Shown: piece after piece, positions 1 to 8,457 of the stretch
Layout of the letters: the number at the start of each line of letters is the position of its first letter
How positions within the stretch are numbered: position 1 is the first letter of the stretch
NCBI GenBank assembly: GCA_902459845.2
Contig: CABPSV020000188.1
Coordinates: 1-14,992, forward strand
From: Hepatocystis sp. ex Piliocolobus tephrosceles
Taxonomy: Eukaryota > Apicomplexa > Aconoidasida > Haemosporida > Plasmodiidae
DNA length: 14,992 nucleotides
Reading direction: 5' to 3'
Translations under genes and position numbers: made by a program
Notes under the pieces: generated by a model
What the model saw: the letters and a program-made list of their open reading frames with translations, nothing else
Database searches by the model: none
Told to the model about the DNA's origin: nothing

Positions 1-3000
1 TTCCGCATCATCTCCAACACAAGTATTTACTACTATACCTGGTGATACATTCTTTTCATTTTGTTTCTCTTCTACTTTTTTTTCTTCTACTTTTTTTTCT
101 TCTATTTTTTTCTCTACATTTTTTTGTTCACCTGTAGTAATGTTATTTATTTTTTCCCCAACAAATTTGTTACTTTTCTTATCTCCCACTAGATTCGTGT
201 CATCTTTTTCGTTTATATCACTTTTTTGAACTTCTATTTTGATATTTTTTTCATTTGTTACGTCTGTTTGCTCACCCTTTTGTAATTCTGTCACATATGT
301 TGTTTGTTCAAAGTCCAATATTGATATGTTTTTCTCTTGTTCTATTTGTTCATCCTTTGTATTTTCCAAATTATGGGACTCTTTTTCTTGACCTTTGTTT
401 TGATTGTTTTCTTCAGCACATACGATTGGGGGACACTGTTGTTGTTGTTGTTGTTGTTGTTCAGTTTTTGTATTTTTTTTTAAGTTCTTCACATTATTAT
501 CCGAATTAACTGTTTTATTTGTATCATTTGCATCCTCTAAGTTTGCCTCAGAATTTGAAAAATCATTATCCGCATCTAACGTTGTACCGATAGTTACAGA
601 TTTGTTGATGCATTCGGATAATTTTTCTAACACCTCGTTTTTTTTATTTATCATTGTGTTGGTATTAATATTATCATTATATTGGTCAATATCCGAAAAA
701 CAACCTTTATCATTCGAAATGTAAGAATTAAAAGTTAAGTTCGTTGAAGAAGAATCTGAAAACGGTTCGTCAGATTCGTTTGTGTATTTATTAAAATCGT
801 TAGTGTTTTTTTCACTATCATTTTGTAGGTTTTCATTTGGGTCGTTCGTATTTTTTTCAAAACTATCAATATATTCTGTATTTGTTTTTATAAAGTTATT
901 TATCTTCTCTTTATTGTTGTCAAAGTTAGTACTAGCATTAATATTATCATCATTATTATTATTTTTGGTAATATTTTTATTGTTGTTATAAACATATGGG
1001 GCAGTTATATCAGACAATGTGTTAGTTACTCGATTGCTGTTGTCATTAACCTCTGTTGTTCCCACATTTGAATAAACTGAATCGTTACTATTTAATTGAG
1101 TCCATATATCTCCATCTATAAAACGTACTATGTTTTTTTTTTTTTTATTAATTTCTTCGTAAGGTGTGAGAAAAGCACATGCTTCTTGAAAAGCTTTATA
1201 AATACAAGTAGTAAAAAATAGTTCAGTGTTTTTATCTAATTGTAACAAACCTTGATTAAATAAATTTTGAAAGAAGCTAATATAATATTGATTTATATTA
1301 TCCACATTTTTAATATGATTTAGTTTAACCCAATCTGAAAAAATCATATTTATGTTATTCTCAAATTCTTTTGTAACTTCATATGGCTTTGGTACTACAC
1401 GTACACCTCCAACACCCTTATCTTTAAAAAAATTTTTTTTTTTGTATTTTCTTTTTTGTAATATATTCCAATCATTGTTTAAACAAAAATCTATTATTTG
1501 TGTTAACGAAGTTATGTTTTCTGGATTCATTAAAACTTTTAAACGCTTCATGTCATATCTTAGTTTTTCAATTTTGCTGTTTTTTATATTGTTAATGGAG
1601 ATAGCTGTTATCGATACATTTGTCTTGTTAGAATGTGCGTTAAAATGACTAGCACACTGTTTATATTCTCCTACATCTGTTGTTGTCATTTGAGAAACGA
1701 TATTGTTTTTTTCCATAAGTTTCCCGTTCTTCTGTTCGTGATTATTGGTATCAAATTTATTATCAGCCTGGTCTTCTTCGTCTTCTCTTTTCAAATTTTC
1801 CTTATGTTTATCGATAATAGTTTGTATGTTCTCGTCACCTTTATCACCATTATCACCTTTATCACCTTTATCACCTTTGTCACCTTTGTCATCTTTGTCA
1901 CCTTTGTCATCTTTGTCACCTTTGTCACTTTTGATACTCTTCTCTTCTACTTTCTTTTGCGTTTTCTCTTCATTTTTTCCGTTTTGCTCTTTTTTTTCTT
2001 TTTGCTCGCTTGCCTCTCCATCTTCATTTTCACCGTTTGTTTTTTTCTTTTTTTTCTCTTCGTTCAAGTGAACTCCTTTTCTGTCAACAGTACATTGATC
2101 TTTACTATTATCTACGTGTTTATCTTGATTGTCTTTTGTTTGGTTATTTATGTTACTACTAATCAGCTCTTTTTTGTTTTTTTTTTTTTCTTCGTTTGTT
2201 GTTAGGTTTTGAGTGATTTTATTTTTGTGCTTTTTTTCTGCATCTTTAGTATTTTCTTTATGAGTTTTTACGTTTTTATTTGTTCCGTCTTGAAAATACT
2301 TTTCATCATCGGTTTTTAAAAATTCATCCCAGAAATCTATAAAATCTGTAATTATAATTGTATCTTTATTATTTTGAATACATTTTGCATCTTCTATTAA
2401 TTTTTCAATAGCTAACTGCATATTCATTGGAGATAATTTATTTGAATAAATTATTTTTTTGTTAGCTATTTCATTTTTGTTTTTTATATTATTTAAAATT
2501 TTAAATATATTTTCAAAATCTTTGTATCGATAAACTTGAAAATCTATTAAAATATATTTTAGTAAGGTAATAATAAATTCAGTATATAAAATTATATCGG
2601 TGCTTGCAAGTGTAAATAATTTTTCCAAGTACAATTTGTATTTTTCGACATATACCAAATTGTATCTAATTAAACCAGCAACAACACTCGGATTATATTT
2701 ATAAATATTTTCTACATGAGTAGACGTAAAAAGCAACGATTTGAGTAATTTATTTAATGCTTCTTCTTTAAGCAGTGTTTCTTTTTCCTCCTTTGCTTGC
2801 TCTTTTGCTTTCTCCATTGCCTTCTCCATTGCCTTCTCCATTGCCTTCTCCTTTGCTTCTTCTGTTGCCTCCTCGTTTGCTTTATCTGTTACCTCAACCT
2901 TTGCCTTATCTGTTACCTCCTCTTTTGCTTTATCTTTTATTTCCTCTTTTGTTTGCTCTTTTTGCGTCTTTTTCTCATGATGATCTCCTTGACGTTGTTC

Positions 3001-6000
3001 ATTGTGTTGTGTTTCTTTCTCTTTTCCATTAGTAACCTCACGTTCCAAGTTGTTCGTGTTATCACTTAAAGGGAATATGTTTTTCATTTTTGACTTCTCT
3101 GCGTCGTCCTTTAGTAAAAAATTCGAAATTTCCGATTTGTTGACATCTTTATCGTCATTACTTATATATTGTGCGTAGTTAACCATAATTAAATTTGATA
3201 TGTGGTCTTTTAGCATCGGACATTTTTTTTTTAATTTTTCAAGTATACACATGAAAACTTCAACATAAATACTAGTTAATTCGTTTACTTTTTTATTAGA
3301 AGCTTGTTTTTTACTTTTATTACTTAATGTGATATCAACAAGAAATTTATATATTTTGTTTGCATAATAAAGAATAGTTTCATTTTTTTGTTGTGAAATT
3401 GATGCTATTTCGGGGATCGATTTAATCAAATTGAATATACAACCATCTACAGGTAAGCTATATAAAATGTATAAGCTAGTTTTATGGTAATTGTCATATG
3501 TATATTTATAGTTTGTATTAAATAATAGAGGTGGTAATGCAACAATATCTTTTATAGAGTCTTTTAATTGGTTTGTAGCAAGTTCTAATTTTTTTAAAAC
3601 TTTATGTAATTGAGCATTAACAACTAATGGTAATGTATTTAATATTGTATTTTGTTGGTTATTGCTTATATTTAAATTATTTTTTATGTTATTATTTATG
3701 TTATTATTTATGTGTTTTTGTGCATTTGTATTGTTCGTTTTGGTCGACATGTTCGTATTGTTATTACTGCTCAAGTTATTGTTACTAGCGTTATAAGATA
3801 TGTTTGCTTTTTTATTTGAACTTTTTTCATTTTGTTGAATAATGTTGGATCGATGTTTATCATTTGAAACTGTTTTATTTGTGCCTGTCACATTGTTTAT
3901 TTTTTTGTCATACGTTTGTAAGTTTTCGTTCACATAGTTATTCGATATTTTGTTATTTTTATTTGGTGATCCTACAATTGGTGAGCCCACACCTTGTGAT
4001 CCGTTTTGATTTTCTATGTTGACATTTTTATACATCATAGTAAAGGCCTTCGTAGCAAGATGTAACGTTTTTAAAGGAGATATATTTAAAAATTCTTTAT
4101 ATACACTTAATTGTTTATTTGATATAGGTGCTTTTAAATTTAATGTTTGTGAAAAATCAGCTTGTAATTTTTTTGCATTAATAATATGAATAGGATCTAA
4201 TATTTTATTGTTACTTTCTTTAGCTAGTTGTCGTGCTAAAAGTGATGGAGCTAATGTTTCATTCATGTCAACAACTGACTTTTCGATAACTGCTTGTTCA
4301 ATTAAATTACAACCTAATTCTAAATTATCCGCAGATAATATTTGAACAACTTGTTCAATAAGTACCTGATCATTACAATCTTTCGTACTAGTTGGTTGTA
4401 GTAATTGTCTCAGATGTTGAGTTAACGCGATTTGTAGTGGTTCTTTACATGTAGCTAAGGCTAAGGAGCTAGCTAAAGACGCGACCATAATATGTGATGC
4501 TTTACGAATGATATTTTCATCTTTTTCCATACAAAAATCTTTACAAATTATTTCTCTTGTAGTTACACAAGATATAGCTACTGACCTTTCTAAAACAGCT
4601 GATATTATTTCTTTTATAGCTCTATCTACTGCTATAGGTACAACACTTTTTAAGCTCGGTTGAATTTGAAATAAGGCTATAGATGGTGATATAATTACTA
4701 AATTATTTAACTTTTGTAGAAATCTGTTTTTACAAATATTAACATTATTCATGCCAATGTTATTATTAGTGTTATCGGTTGATGTAGAAGTATTATCATG
4801 TATGTTCATATCGTTATACACACTGTTATTATTATTACTAAAAGGATTATTATTAATACCAGCAGCATTGTTATTATTTATAGTACTTGGATTGAACTTT
4901 AAGTTGTTGTAATTTTCATTCATATTGTTCTGTTCATTCATCATTATGTTATTACTACTGTTATTAAAGTTGTGATTGTTGATATTTATAATATTGTTAA
5001 TGTTTTTATTTACATTATTTAATACCTTTTTGTTTAAATTTGATGTACCTACATTTACATTTGGAGGTGGAAATGAAAACACTAAAGTTGTGTCGTTTTT
5101 TAATGGGTCAATTCTGTTTATATTAGTTTGATTCCAATGCAATACAATATTTTTTAAATTATGCTGTTTATTGTTTTTATTTATATACTGTAGTTTATTT
5201 TGATTAACTTTGTTATTTGCTAAAACGTTTTTGATGGATTGATCGAGTTCTTGAAACCTCATTCTATCGTTCGTGTTGTTCTCAAGTCCCTGGTTTTTAC
5301 TGTTATATTTGTTGTTTTGTTCAAATCCACTTTGTTCGTAGTTATTTTGTTCGTATTTATTTTGTTCGTATTTATTTTGTTCGTATTTATTTTGTTCGTA
5401 TTTATTTTGTTCGTATTTATTTTGTTCGTATTTATTCTGTTCGTAGTTATTCTTTTCGTAGTTATTTTGTTCGTAGCTATTTTGTTCATAGCTATTTTGT
5501 TCGTAGCTATTTTGTTCATAACCGAGTTGCTCATAACTACTTTGCTCGTATCCGCTTTGCTCATAACTACTTTGCTCATAACTACTTTGCTCGTATCCTC
5601 CTAACTCGTAGCCACTTTGCTCGTACCCATTTTTCTCGTAACCATTTTTCTCGTAACCACCTTGCTCGTAGGCACCTAACTCGTAACCGATTTGTTCATA
5701 ATTATAATTATTAGAAAAAGTATTGTCATGATATTCTGTACCTCTATCCTTAAGATTGGTTGTACCTAACCCATTCATACTCATAGTTCCCACGTTTTTA
5801 GCTGCTTCATCATCCATAACTTGTTTCATATTTATATTCATAAATAAAGGATTATTAATATGAATATTCCTTGATAATACAAAATCACTTTTTTTATTTT
5901 GTGGAACATTTCTTTTACTTAATAATACAGTTCTATTTTGATATTCATGTATATCTAATGCTAAATTTTTGAATAATACTTCTACTTCAAAAATGATATA

Positions 6001-8457
6001 TGTTTTCACATTTGGTAATTCGTGTATTTCTGTTAATAAGCATAACATAGTAGTTGTCCATGGATTTGGTGGTTTAAAATTTTTGGATAATTTAATTGAT
6101 TCTAAAATTTTACAGACCATTGGTAATATACAAACTAAACAACCTTTATCATATGCTTCAAACAAAACTAATTTTAAATCTAGAATTTTTGATTTGATTG
6201 GTCTATTTCTACCTAATGTTATAAACCCTAACCATGAACCTAGATTTTTTAATACTGTCCTAAAAGCACTAATTTCTTTTAACTCGTTAATATATTTAAA
6301 TAAGATAAGTATACATTCATATGTCATGTTGATGATAGTTTCTATAAGCATGGGATAACTAAGTTTGTCTACAAACTCTAAAAATACGTTGTGTAAATTA
6401 ACTTCTTTTGATGCTCTTGATTTGACGATATAAAAAGCTAACCAAGCATAATGTTCAGGATTCATAACTTCTTTTATAATTTTGGTTTTTTCTTCGATAT
6501 TAATTAAACATAAAGAATTGAAAGTACTAAACACTTCTCCTATTATCATTGAAGAAGGAACTAAAATGTTTTTTGTTATTTCGTTATTATCCATTAAAAA
6601 TTCTATTTGACCTAATCCAAAACCGTTCACATTATTTACGCTTAAAGTGGGTGGTAAGCTTACTTGAACTTGGCCATAAAATATTTCCATCACATCGTGT
6701 GGCTGTTGTTGTTGTTGTTGTTGTTGTTGCTGTTGTTTTTTTTGTGTTGATTGTTGCTGTGTTTGTTGTTGTTGTGTTTGTTGTTGTTGTTGCTGCTGCT
6801 GTTGTTGCTGCTGCTGTTGTTGCTGCTGCTGTTGTTGCTCTAGCATATCTTCTTCACCCATTGTAATTGCATCACTTGCGTTGTTATTCACATTAGTAGC
6901 ATTAACACTTTTGAAAGAGTCTAGTAATACATTATTCATGTTCGCTTCTCGTATATTTTCATCTACATTTAATAAGTTATTATAATTATTTAGTTCTTTA
7001 TTCATATTTAAATTATTATTAGGCGTATTTATATTTCTTTTAATATTCTTATTTTCATTGGTGTAATTATTAAATGATTTGTTTGTAGAATATAATTCGT
7101 TTTTTGTGTTGCTCATATTATTTAAATGCTCAGTAATTATCATTTTCATATTGTTTATGTTGTTGTTCATGTTGTTGTTCACGTTGCTGTTGGCGTTGCT
7201 AGTATAAGGATAATTATTCATTTTCATATTATTGCTTTTTGTGTTATCATTCAATGTTTTGTTTTTATAATAATTATCACCTCGGTTTAACAGGTTTAGA
7301 TTGTTTATATTTGTTGCTAAAGGTTGACCTGCCACATTTGGAGCAACATTTGAAAAAGTATTGTTTAAAATGTTATTGATATAATGAAGCAAATTATCGT
7401 TACTAGTATTGTTTATCTGTGAATTGATACCATGTATTGTACCAATTTTATTTACACCCATTGAATAATCCATGCACTCGGTATCATTAAAGTGAGTATT
7501 GCTCATTTGCTTGTCGCTAGCAGCATGGGGACTATTGTTATTTTCATTATTGTTCATTTTATTATTACTTATGTCTGCATTGTTATTTAAAGTGTTATTA
7601 ATCGTATGATTAAATGAATTGTTGTTATTATTGCTACCAGTAATATTAGCAGTACCAGAAGTATTAATCGTATTATTCATCTCTCGAGTCATAATTTTCA
7701 TATTTGCATGCATATGTTCAATTATTGCTTGCATAAGTTGCTTTCCACCATTTTCTTCCAAAGATAATTCGTTTATATTTTTTAAAACATTTACATTAAT
7801 AGAAGATAAGTTTTTTAAATCTTCGGTTGTTAATTCAGATACTTTTTTATAATTATTTCCTAAGACTCTAACCGATATAAGTTTCATTTTTGTTATAGTA
7901 GATATAGGCATATATGGGTAGTTTCTAAAATATTCTGCCAATTTGTTTAACATTTCATTACATTGAATTATATAATGTGGATTATATATCATTAAGTTAG
8001 TTTGTGATATCAGAGCAGTTAAAAAATTAGGATAACAAATTACCGTATCTTCGAACTGTTCCAATGCTGTTATACCAAAATTAAACATTTTTGTATCTAC
8101 TTCTTTTTTTAAGGCTTCTATAATACACTTTTGAGCAATATCATGTGTATTTCCATAGGATATTAACAATCTGTACTTAATAAGTTTACCAAATAATTGA
8201 GCAGTTATGTTTAATTCTTCAGGTGGATACTTCGGGAAAAATCTACATTCATTAAATAGTATAAGTAACATTGCCTTATAAACGTCATTATTTTTAGACC
8301 CTGGAGGTGAGCATGATAAAACTTTCATAATACCTAACATAGCATTTACTGTAATTTCACCAGTATATAATTTTGCAAAATATCCATTTACCTCCGCTTC
8401 ATGTTTGCTAAGAAAATCTTCGTCAACATAAATATTTACATCATAATTTTTGTTCAT
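1..8457 (-). CDS. NOT1: CCR4-NOT transcription complex subunit 1 (NOT1), 3' end beyond window
   Basis: This encodes the scaffold of the cytoplasmic CCR4-NOT complex, which holds the CAF1/CCR4 deadenylases, CAF40 and the NOT2/NOT3 module and so controls mRNA decay and translation. I read the frame codon by codon from ATG 8457-8455 to position 1 and met no stop, giving 2819 residues and no need for an intron. The ATG is the first one after the in-frame stop at 8526-8524. Residues 1-170 resemble the human CNOT1 TTP-binding domain (CRFFPKYP at 71-78, KMFNFGITALEQF at 123-135). Residues about 637-837 are MIF4G (LKNLGSWLGFITL from 736, PPNPW at 796-800). Residues about 1252-1480 are the CAF40/CNOT9-binding domain (CKEPL at 1337). 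The NOT1 homology domain begins near 2362. Asn, Gln, YEQNK, KEKA and DKG inserts separate these blocks. The human-like N-terminal HEAT module is missing. Plasmodium has a second NOT1 paralogue (NOT1-G). Assignment to canonical NOT1 rests on the CK2 beta neighbour and memory. Confidence 0.93.
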   Translation of the reverse strand, partial: MNKNYDVNIYVDEDFLSKHEAEVNGYFAKLYTGEITVNAMLGIMKVLSCSPPGSKNNDVYKAMLLILFNECRFFPKYPPEELNITAQLFGKLIKYRLLISYGNTHDIAQKCIIEALKKEVDTKMFNFGITALEQFEDTVICYPNFLTALISQTNLMIYNPHYIIQCNEMLNKLAEYFRNYPYMPISTITKMKLISVRVLGNNYKKVSELTTEDLKNLSSINVNVLKNINELSLEENGGKQLMQAIIEHMHANMKIMTREMNNTINTSGTANITGSNNNNNSFNHTINNTLNNNADISNNKMNNNENNNSPHAASDKQMSNTHFNDTECMDYSMGVNKIGTIHGINSQINNTSNDNLLHYINNILNNTFSNVAPNVAGQPLATNINNLNLLNRGDNYYKNKTLNDNTKSNNMKMNNYPYTSNANSNVNNNMNNNINNMKMIITEHLNNMSNTKNELYSTNKSFNNYTNENKNIKRNINTPNNNLNMNKELNNYNNLLNVDENIREANMNNVLLDSFKSVNATNVNNNASDAITMGEEDMLEQQQQQQQQQQQQQQQQQQQQTQQQQTQQQSTQKKQQQQQQQQQQQPHDVMEIFYGQVQVSLPPTLSVNNVNGFGLGQIEFLMDNNEITKNILVPSSMIIGEVFSTFNSLCLINIEEKTKIIKEVMNPEHYAWLAFYIVKSRASKEVNLHNVFLEFVDKLSYPMLIETIINMTYECILILFKYINELKEISAFRTVLKNLGSWLGFITLGRNRPIKSKILDLKLVLFEAYDKGCLVCILPMVCKILESIKLSKNFKPPNPWTTTMLCLLTEIHELPNVKTYIIFEVEVLFKNLALDIHEYQNRTVLLSKRNVPQNKKSDFVLSRNIHINNPLFMNINMKQVMDDEAAKNVGTMSMNGLGTTNLKDRGTEYHDNTFSNNYNYEQIGYELGAYEQGGYEKNGYEKNGYEQSGYELGGYEQSSYEQSSYEQSGYEQSSYEQLGYEQNSYEQNSYEQNSYEQNNYEKNNYEQNKYEQNKYEQNKYEQNKYEQNKYEQNKYEQNNYEQSGFEQNNKYNSKNQGLENNTNDRMRFQELDQSIKNVLANNKVNQNKLQYINKNNKQHNLKNIVLHWNQTNINRIDPLKNDTTLVFSFPPPNVNVGTSNLNKKVLNNVNKNINNIININNHNFNNSSNNIMMNEQNNMNENYNNLKFNPSTINNNNAAGINNNPFSNNNNSVYNDMNIHDNTSTSTDNTNNNIGMNNVNICKNRFLQKLNNLVIISPSIALFQIQPSLKSVVPIAVDRAIKEIISAVLERSVAISCVTTREIICKDFCMEKDENIIRKASHIMVASLASSLALATCKEPLQIALTQHLRQLLQPTSTKDCNDQVLIEQVVQILSADNLELGCNLIEQAVIEKSVVDMNETLAPSLLARQLAKESNNKILDPIHIINAKKLQADFSQTLNLKAPISNKQLSVYKEFLNISPLKTLHLATKAFTMMYKNVNIENQNGSQGVGSPIVGSPNKNNKISNNYVNENLQTYDKKINNVTGTNKTVSNDKHRSNIIQQNEKSSNKKANISYNASNNNLSSNNNTNMSTKTNNTNAQKHINNNINNNIKNNLNISNNQQNTILNTLPLVVNAQLHKVLKKLELATNQLKDSIKDIVALPPLLFNTNYKYTYDNYHKTSLYILYSLPVDGCIFNLIKSIPEIASISQQKNETILYYANKIYKFLVDITLSNKSKKQASNKKVNELTSIYVEVFMCILEKLKKKCPMLKDHISNLIMVNYAQYISNDDKDVNKSEISNFLLKDDAEKSKMKNIFPLSDNTNNLEREVTNGKEKETQHNEQRQGDHHEKKTQKEQTKEEIKDKAKEEVTDKAKVEVTDKANEEATEEAKEKAMEKAMEKAMEKAKEQAKEEKETLLKEEALNKLLKSLLFTSTHVENIYKYNPSVVAGLIRYNLVYVEKYKLYLEKLFTLASTDIILYTEFIITLLKYILIDFQVYRYKDFENIFKILNNIKNKNEIANKKIIYSNKLSPMNMQLAIEKLIEDAKCIQNNKDTIIITDFIDFWDEFLKTDDEKYFQDGTNKNVKTHKENTKDAEKKHKNKITQNLTTNEEKKKNKKELISSNINNQTKDNQDKHVDNSKDQCTVDRKGVHLNEEKKKKKTNGENEDGEASEQKEKKEQNGKNEEKTQKKVEEKSIKSDKGDKDDKGDKDDKGDKGDKGDKGDNGDKGDENIQTIIDKHKENLKREDEEDQADNKFDTNNHEQKNGKLMEKNNIVSQMTTTDVGEYKQCASHFNAHSNKTNVSITAISINNIKNSKIEKLRYDMKRLKVLMNPENITSLTQIIDFCLNNDWNILQKRKYKKKNFFKDKGVGGVRVVPKPYEVTKEFENNINMIFSDWVKLNHIKNVDNINQYYISFFQNLFNQGLLQLDKNTELFFTTCIYKAFQEACAFLTPYEEINKKKKNIVRFIDGDIWTQLNSNDSVYSNVGTTEVNDNSNRVTNTLSDITAPYVYNNNKNITKNNNNDDNINASTNFDNNKEKINNFIKTNTEYIDSFEKNTNDPNENLQNDSEKNTNDFNKYTNESDEPFSDSSSTNLTFNSYISNDKGCFSDIDQYNDNINTNTMINKKNEVLEKLSECINKSVTIGTTLDADNDFSNSEANLEDANDTNKTVNSDNNVKNLKKNTKTEQQQQQQQQCPPIVCAEENNQNKGQEKESHNLENTKDEQIEQEKNISILDFEQTTYVTELQKGEQTDVTNEKNIKIEVQKSDINEKDDTNLVGDKKSNKFVGEKINNITTGEQKNVEKKIEEKKVEEKKVEEKQNEKNVSPGIVVNTCVGDDAE
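61..117 (-). repeat. VEEKK pentapeptide repeat in NOT1
   Basis: Residues 2781-2799 are nearly four copies of V/I-E-E-K-K, encoded by a 15-bp unit that reads ttcttctactttttt on the plus strand. It is a short, charged, probably helical stretch near the left edge of the window. Confidence 0.9.
436..459 (-). repeat. Gln8 tract in NOT1
   Basis: Eight consecutive Gln codons, residues 2667-2674: seven CAA and a final CAG. The tract lies within the long polar insert of the C-terminal homology domain. Confidence 0.97.
1840..1929 (-). repeat. DKG tripeptide repeat in NOT1
   Basis: Residues about 2177-2206 are a run of Asp-Lys-Gly triplets with occasional DKD and DNG variants, encoded by 9-bp units that read (g/a)tcaccttt on the plus strand. 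It sits in a longer Lys/Asp/Glu/Asn-rich insert (about 2290-1640) before the C-terminal NOT1 domain. The pattern is not collagen-like, since Gly is not kept at every third position. Confidence 0.9.
2290..3650 (-). other. NOT1 helical connector region with charged insert
   Basis: Residues about 1603-2056 are mostly predicted-helix-like, Leu/Ile/Lys-rich sequence. The position corresponds to the connector (MIF4G-like) domain that lies between the CAF40-binding and C-terminal NOT1 domains in fungi and animals. I see no single motif that proves it, so the assignment is by order. The block is split by the Lys/Glu/Ala repeat at 2770-2940 and the polar sequence around 2940-3150. Confidence 0.5.
2770..2940 (-). 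repeat. KEKA/KAME charged helical repeat in NOT1
   Basis: Residues about 1840-1896 consist of Lys, Glu, Asp and Ala in short periods: a KAKEEVTDKA/KVEVTDKA part followed by three consecutive KAME units and an AKEQAKEE end. The KAME units are 12-bp repeats at 2809-2850 (plus strand ttctccattgcc). The composition suggests a long solvent-exposed helix or coiled coil inserted into the connector. Confidence 0.85.
4020..4710 (-). other. NOT1 CAF40/CNOT9-binding domain (DUF3819)
   Basis: Residues about 1250-1479. Matches to human CNOT1 include VPIAVDRAIKEIISAVLERS, TREIICKDF, ATCKEPLQIALTQHL (C1337), DNLELGCNLIEQAVIEK (from 1377) and the closing KQLSVYKEF segment. In the family this helical bundle binds CAF40 (CNOT9). 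It follows an Asn-rich stretch (about 5000-4730) and is followed by another Asn-rich stretch with two GSP motifs (about 4015-3660). Confidence 0.93.
5311..5700 (-). repeat. 26-unit YEQNK-type pentapeptide array in NOT1
   Basis: Residues 920-1049 form 26 contiguous pentapeptides with no spacer, encoded by 15-bp units. Every unit starts with an aromatic residue (25 Tyr, one Phe in the last unit) followed by Glu. The third position is mostly Gln, sometimes Lys or Leu. Positions four and five drift from SG, SS, GG and NG near the N-terminal end to NS, NN and then six identical YEQNK units toward the C-terminal end. On the plus strand the commonest unit reads gtatttattttgttc. It lies between the MIF4G and CAF40-binding domains. 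No known pentapeptide fold fits, and disorder is likely. Confidence 0.96.
5945..6549 (-). other. NOT1 MIF4G domain (CAF1/deadenylase-binding)
   Basis: Residues about 637-837. Strong matches to human CNOT1 MIF4G include EVMNPEHYAWLAFYIV, LKNLGSWLGFITLGRNRPI (736-754), the PPNPWT segment (796-801) and FEVEVLFKNLALDI near the end. In the family this HEAT-like domain docks the CAF1 (POP2) nuclease, which in turn holds CCR4. It is the best conserved block in the window and fixes the gene identity. Confidence 0.95.
6703..6837 (-). repeat. Polyglutamine tract in NOT1 with 15-bp sub-repeat
   Basis: Residues 541-585 are almost all Gln, interrupted by a few Thr, one Ser and two Lys. At the N-terminal end, 6787-6831 consists of three exact 15-bp units on the plus strand (ttgttgctgctgctg, i.e. 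CAG CAG CAG CAA CAA in the coding sense), followed by two more Gln codons at 6832-6837. The remainder is mainly CAA. It lies just before the MIF4G domain. Length is probably variable between isolates, as for most such tracts (inference). Confidence 0.92.
6850..7700 (-). repeat. Asn-rich low-complexity linker in NOT1
   Basis: Residues about 253-536 are dominated by Asn with Met, Ser, Thr and Ile, with frequent short N runs and recurring NNMNNN-type stretches. The region links the TTP-binding-like block to the MIF4G block. It is typical of P. falciparum Asn-rich inserts and shows no recognisable fold. Confidence 0.85.
7948..8457 (-). other. NOT1 N-terminal block: TTP-binding-domain-like HEAT segment
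   Basis: Residues 1-170. The line of matches to human CNOT1 (around residues 800-1000, from memory) includes EVNGYFAKLY, ECRFFPKYPPEELNITAQLF and KMFNFGITALEQF. In human CNOT1 this HEAT-repeat domain binds the C-terminal peptide of tristetraprolin-type zinc-finger proteins. Its presence right at the initiator methionine means little or no sequence precedes it in this gene model. Family assignment is firm. Binding to a TTP-like partner in Plasmodium is inferred only. Confidence 0.8.

Larger units (their letters stand above)
1..1560 (-). other. NOT1 C-terminal homology domain, first part, with long polar insert
   Basis: Residues about 2300-2425 carry the opening of the Not1 superfamily homology domain: FSDW (W2376), then NQGLLQLDKNTELFF (G2403, FF at 2414-2415), matching the human segment that reads roughly QQGILKTDD..RFF. 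In the family this domain binds NOT2 and NOT3. After about residue 2440 (position 1130) the rest of the window is Asn/Asp/Glu/Lys/Thr-rich sequence of about 375 residues with no domain. The remainder of the homology domain must lie left of position 1. Confidence 0.8.

Noticed and set aside
255..3069. Several plus-strand hydrophobic frames opposite NOT1
   Set aside because: They are complements of Lys/Glu/Asp/Asn-rich codons, which read as Phe/Leu/Val. The minus frame carries recognised domains.
5239..5604. Long reading frames on both strands across the pentapeptide array in other frames
   Set aside because: A 15-bp repeat without stops in one frame tends to be open in others. The NOT1 frame continues well past both ends, and the alternatives encode only simple VFILF or NKINT repeats.
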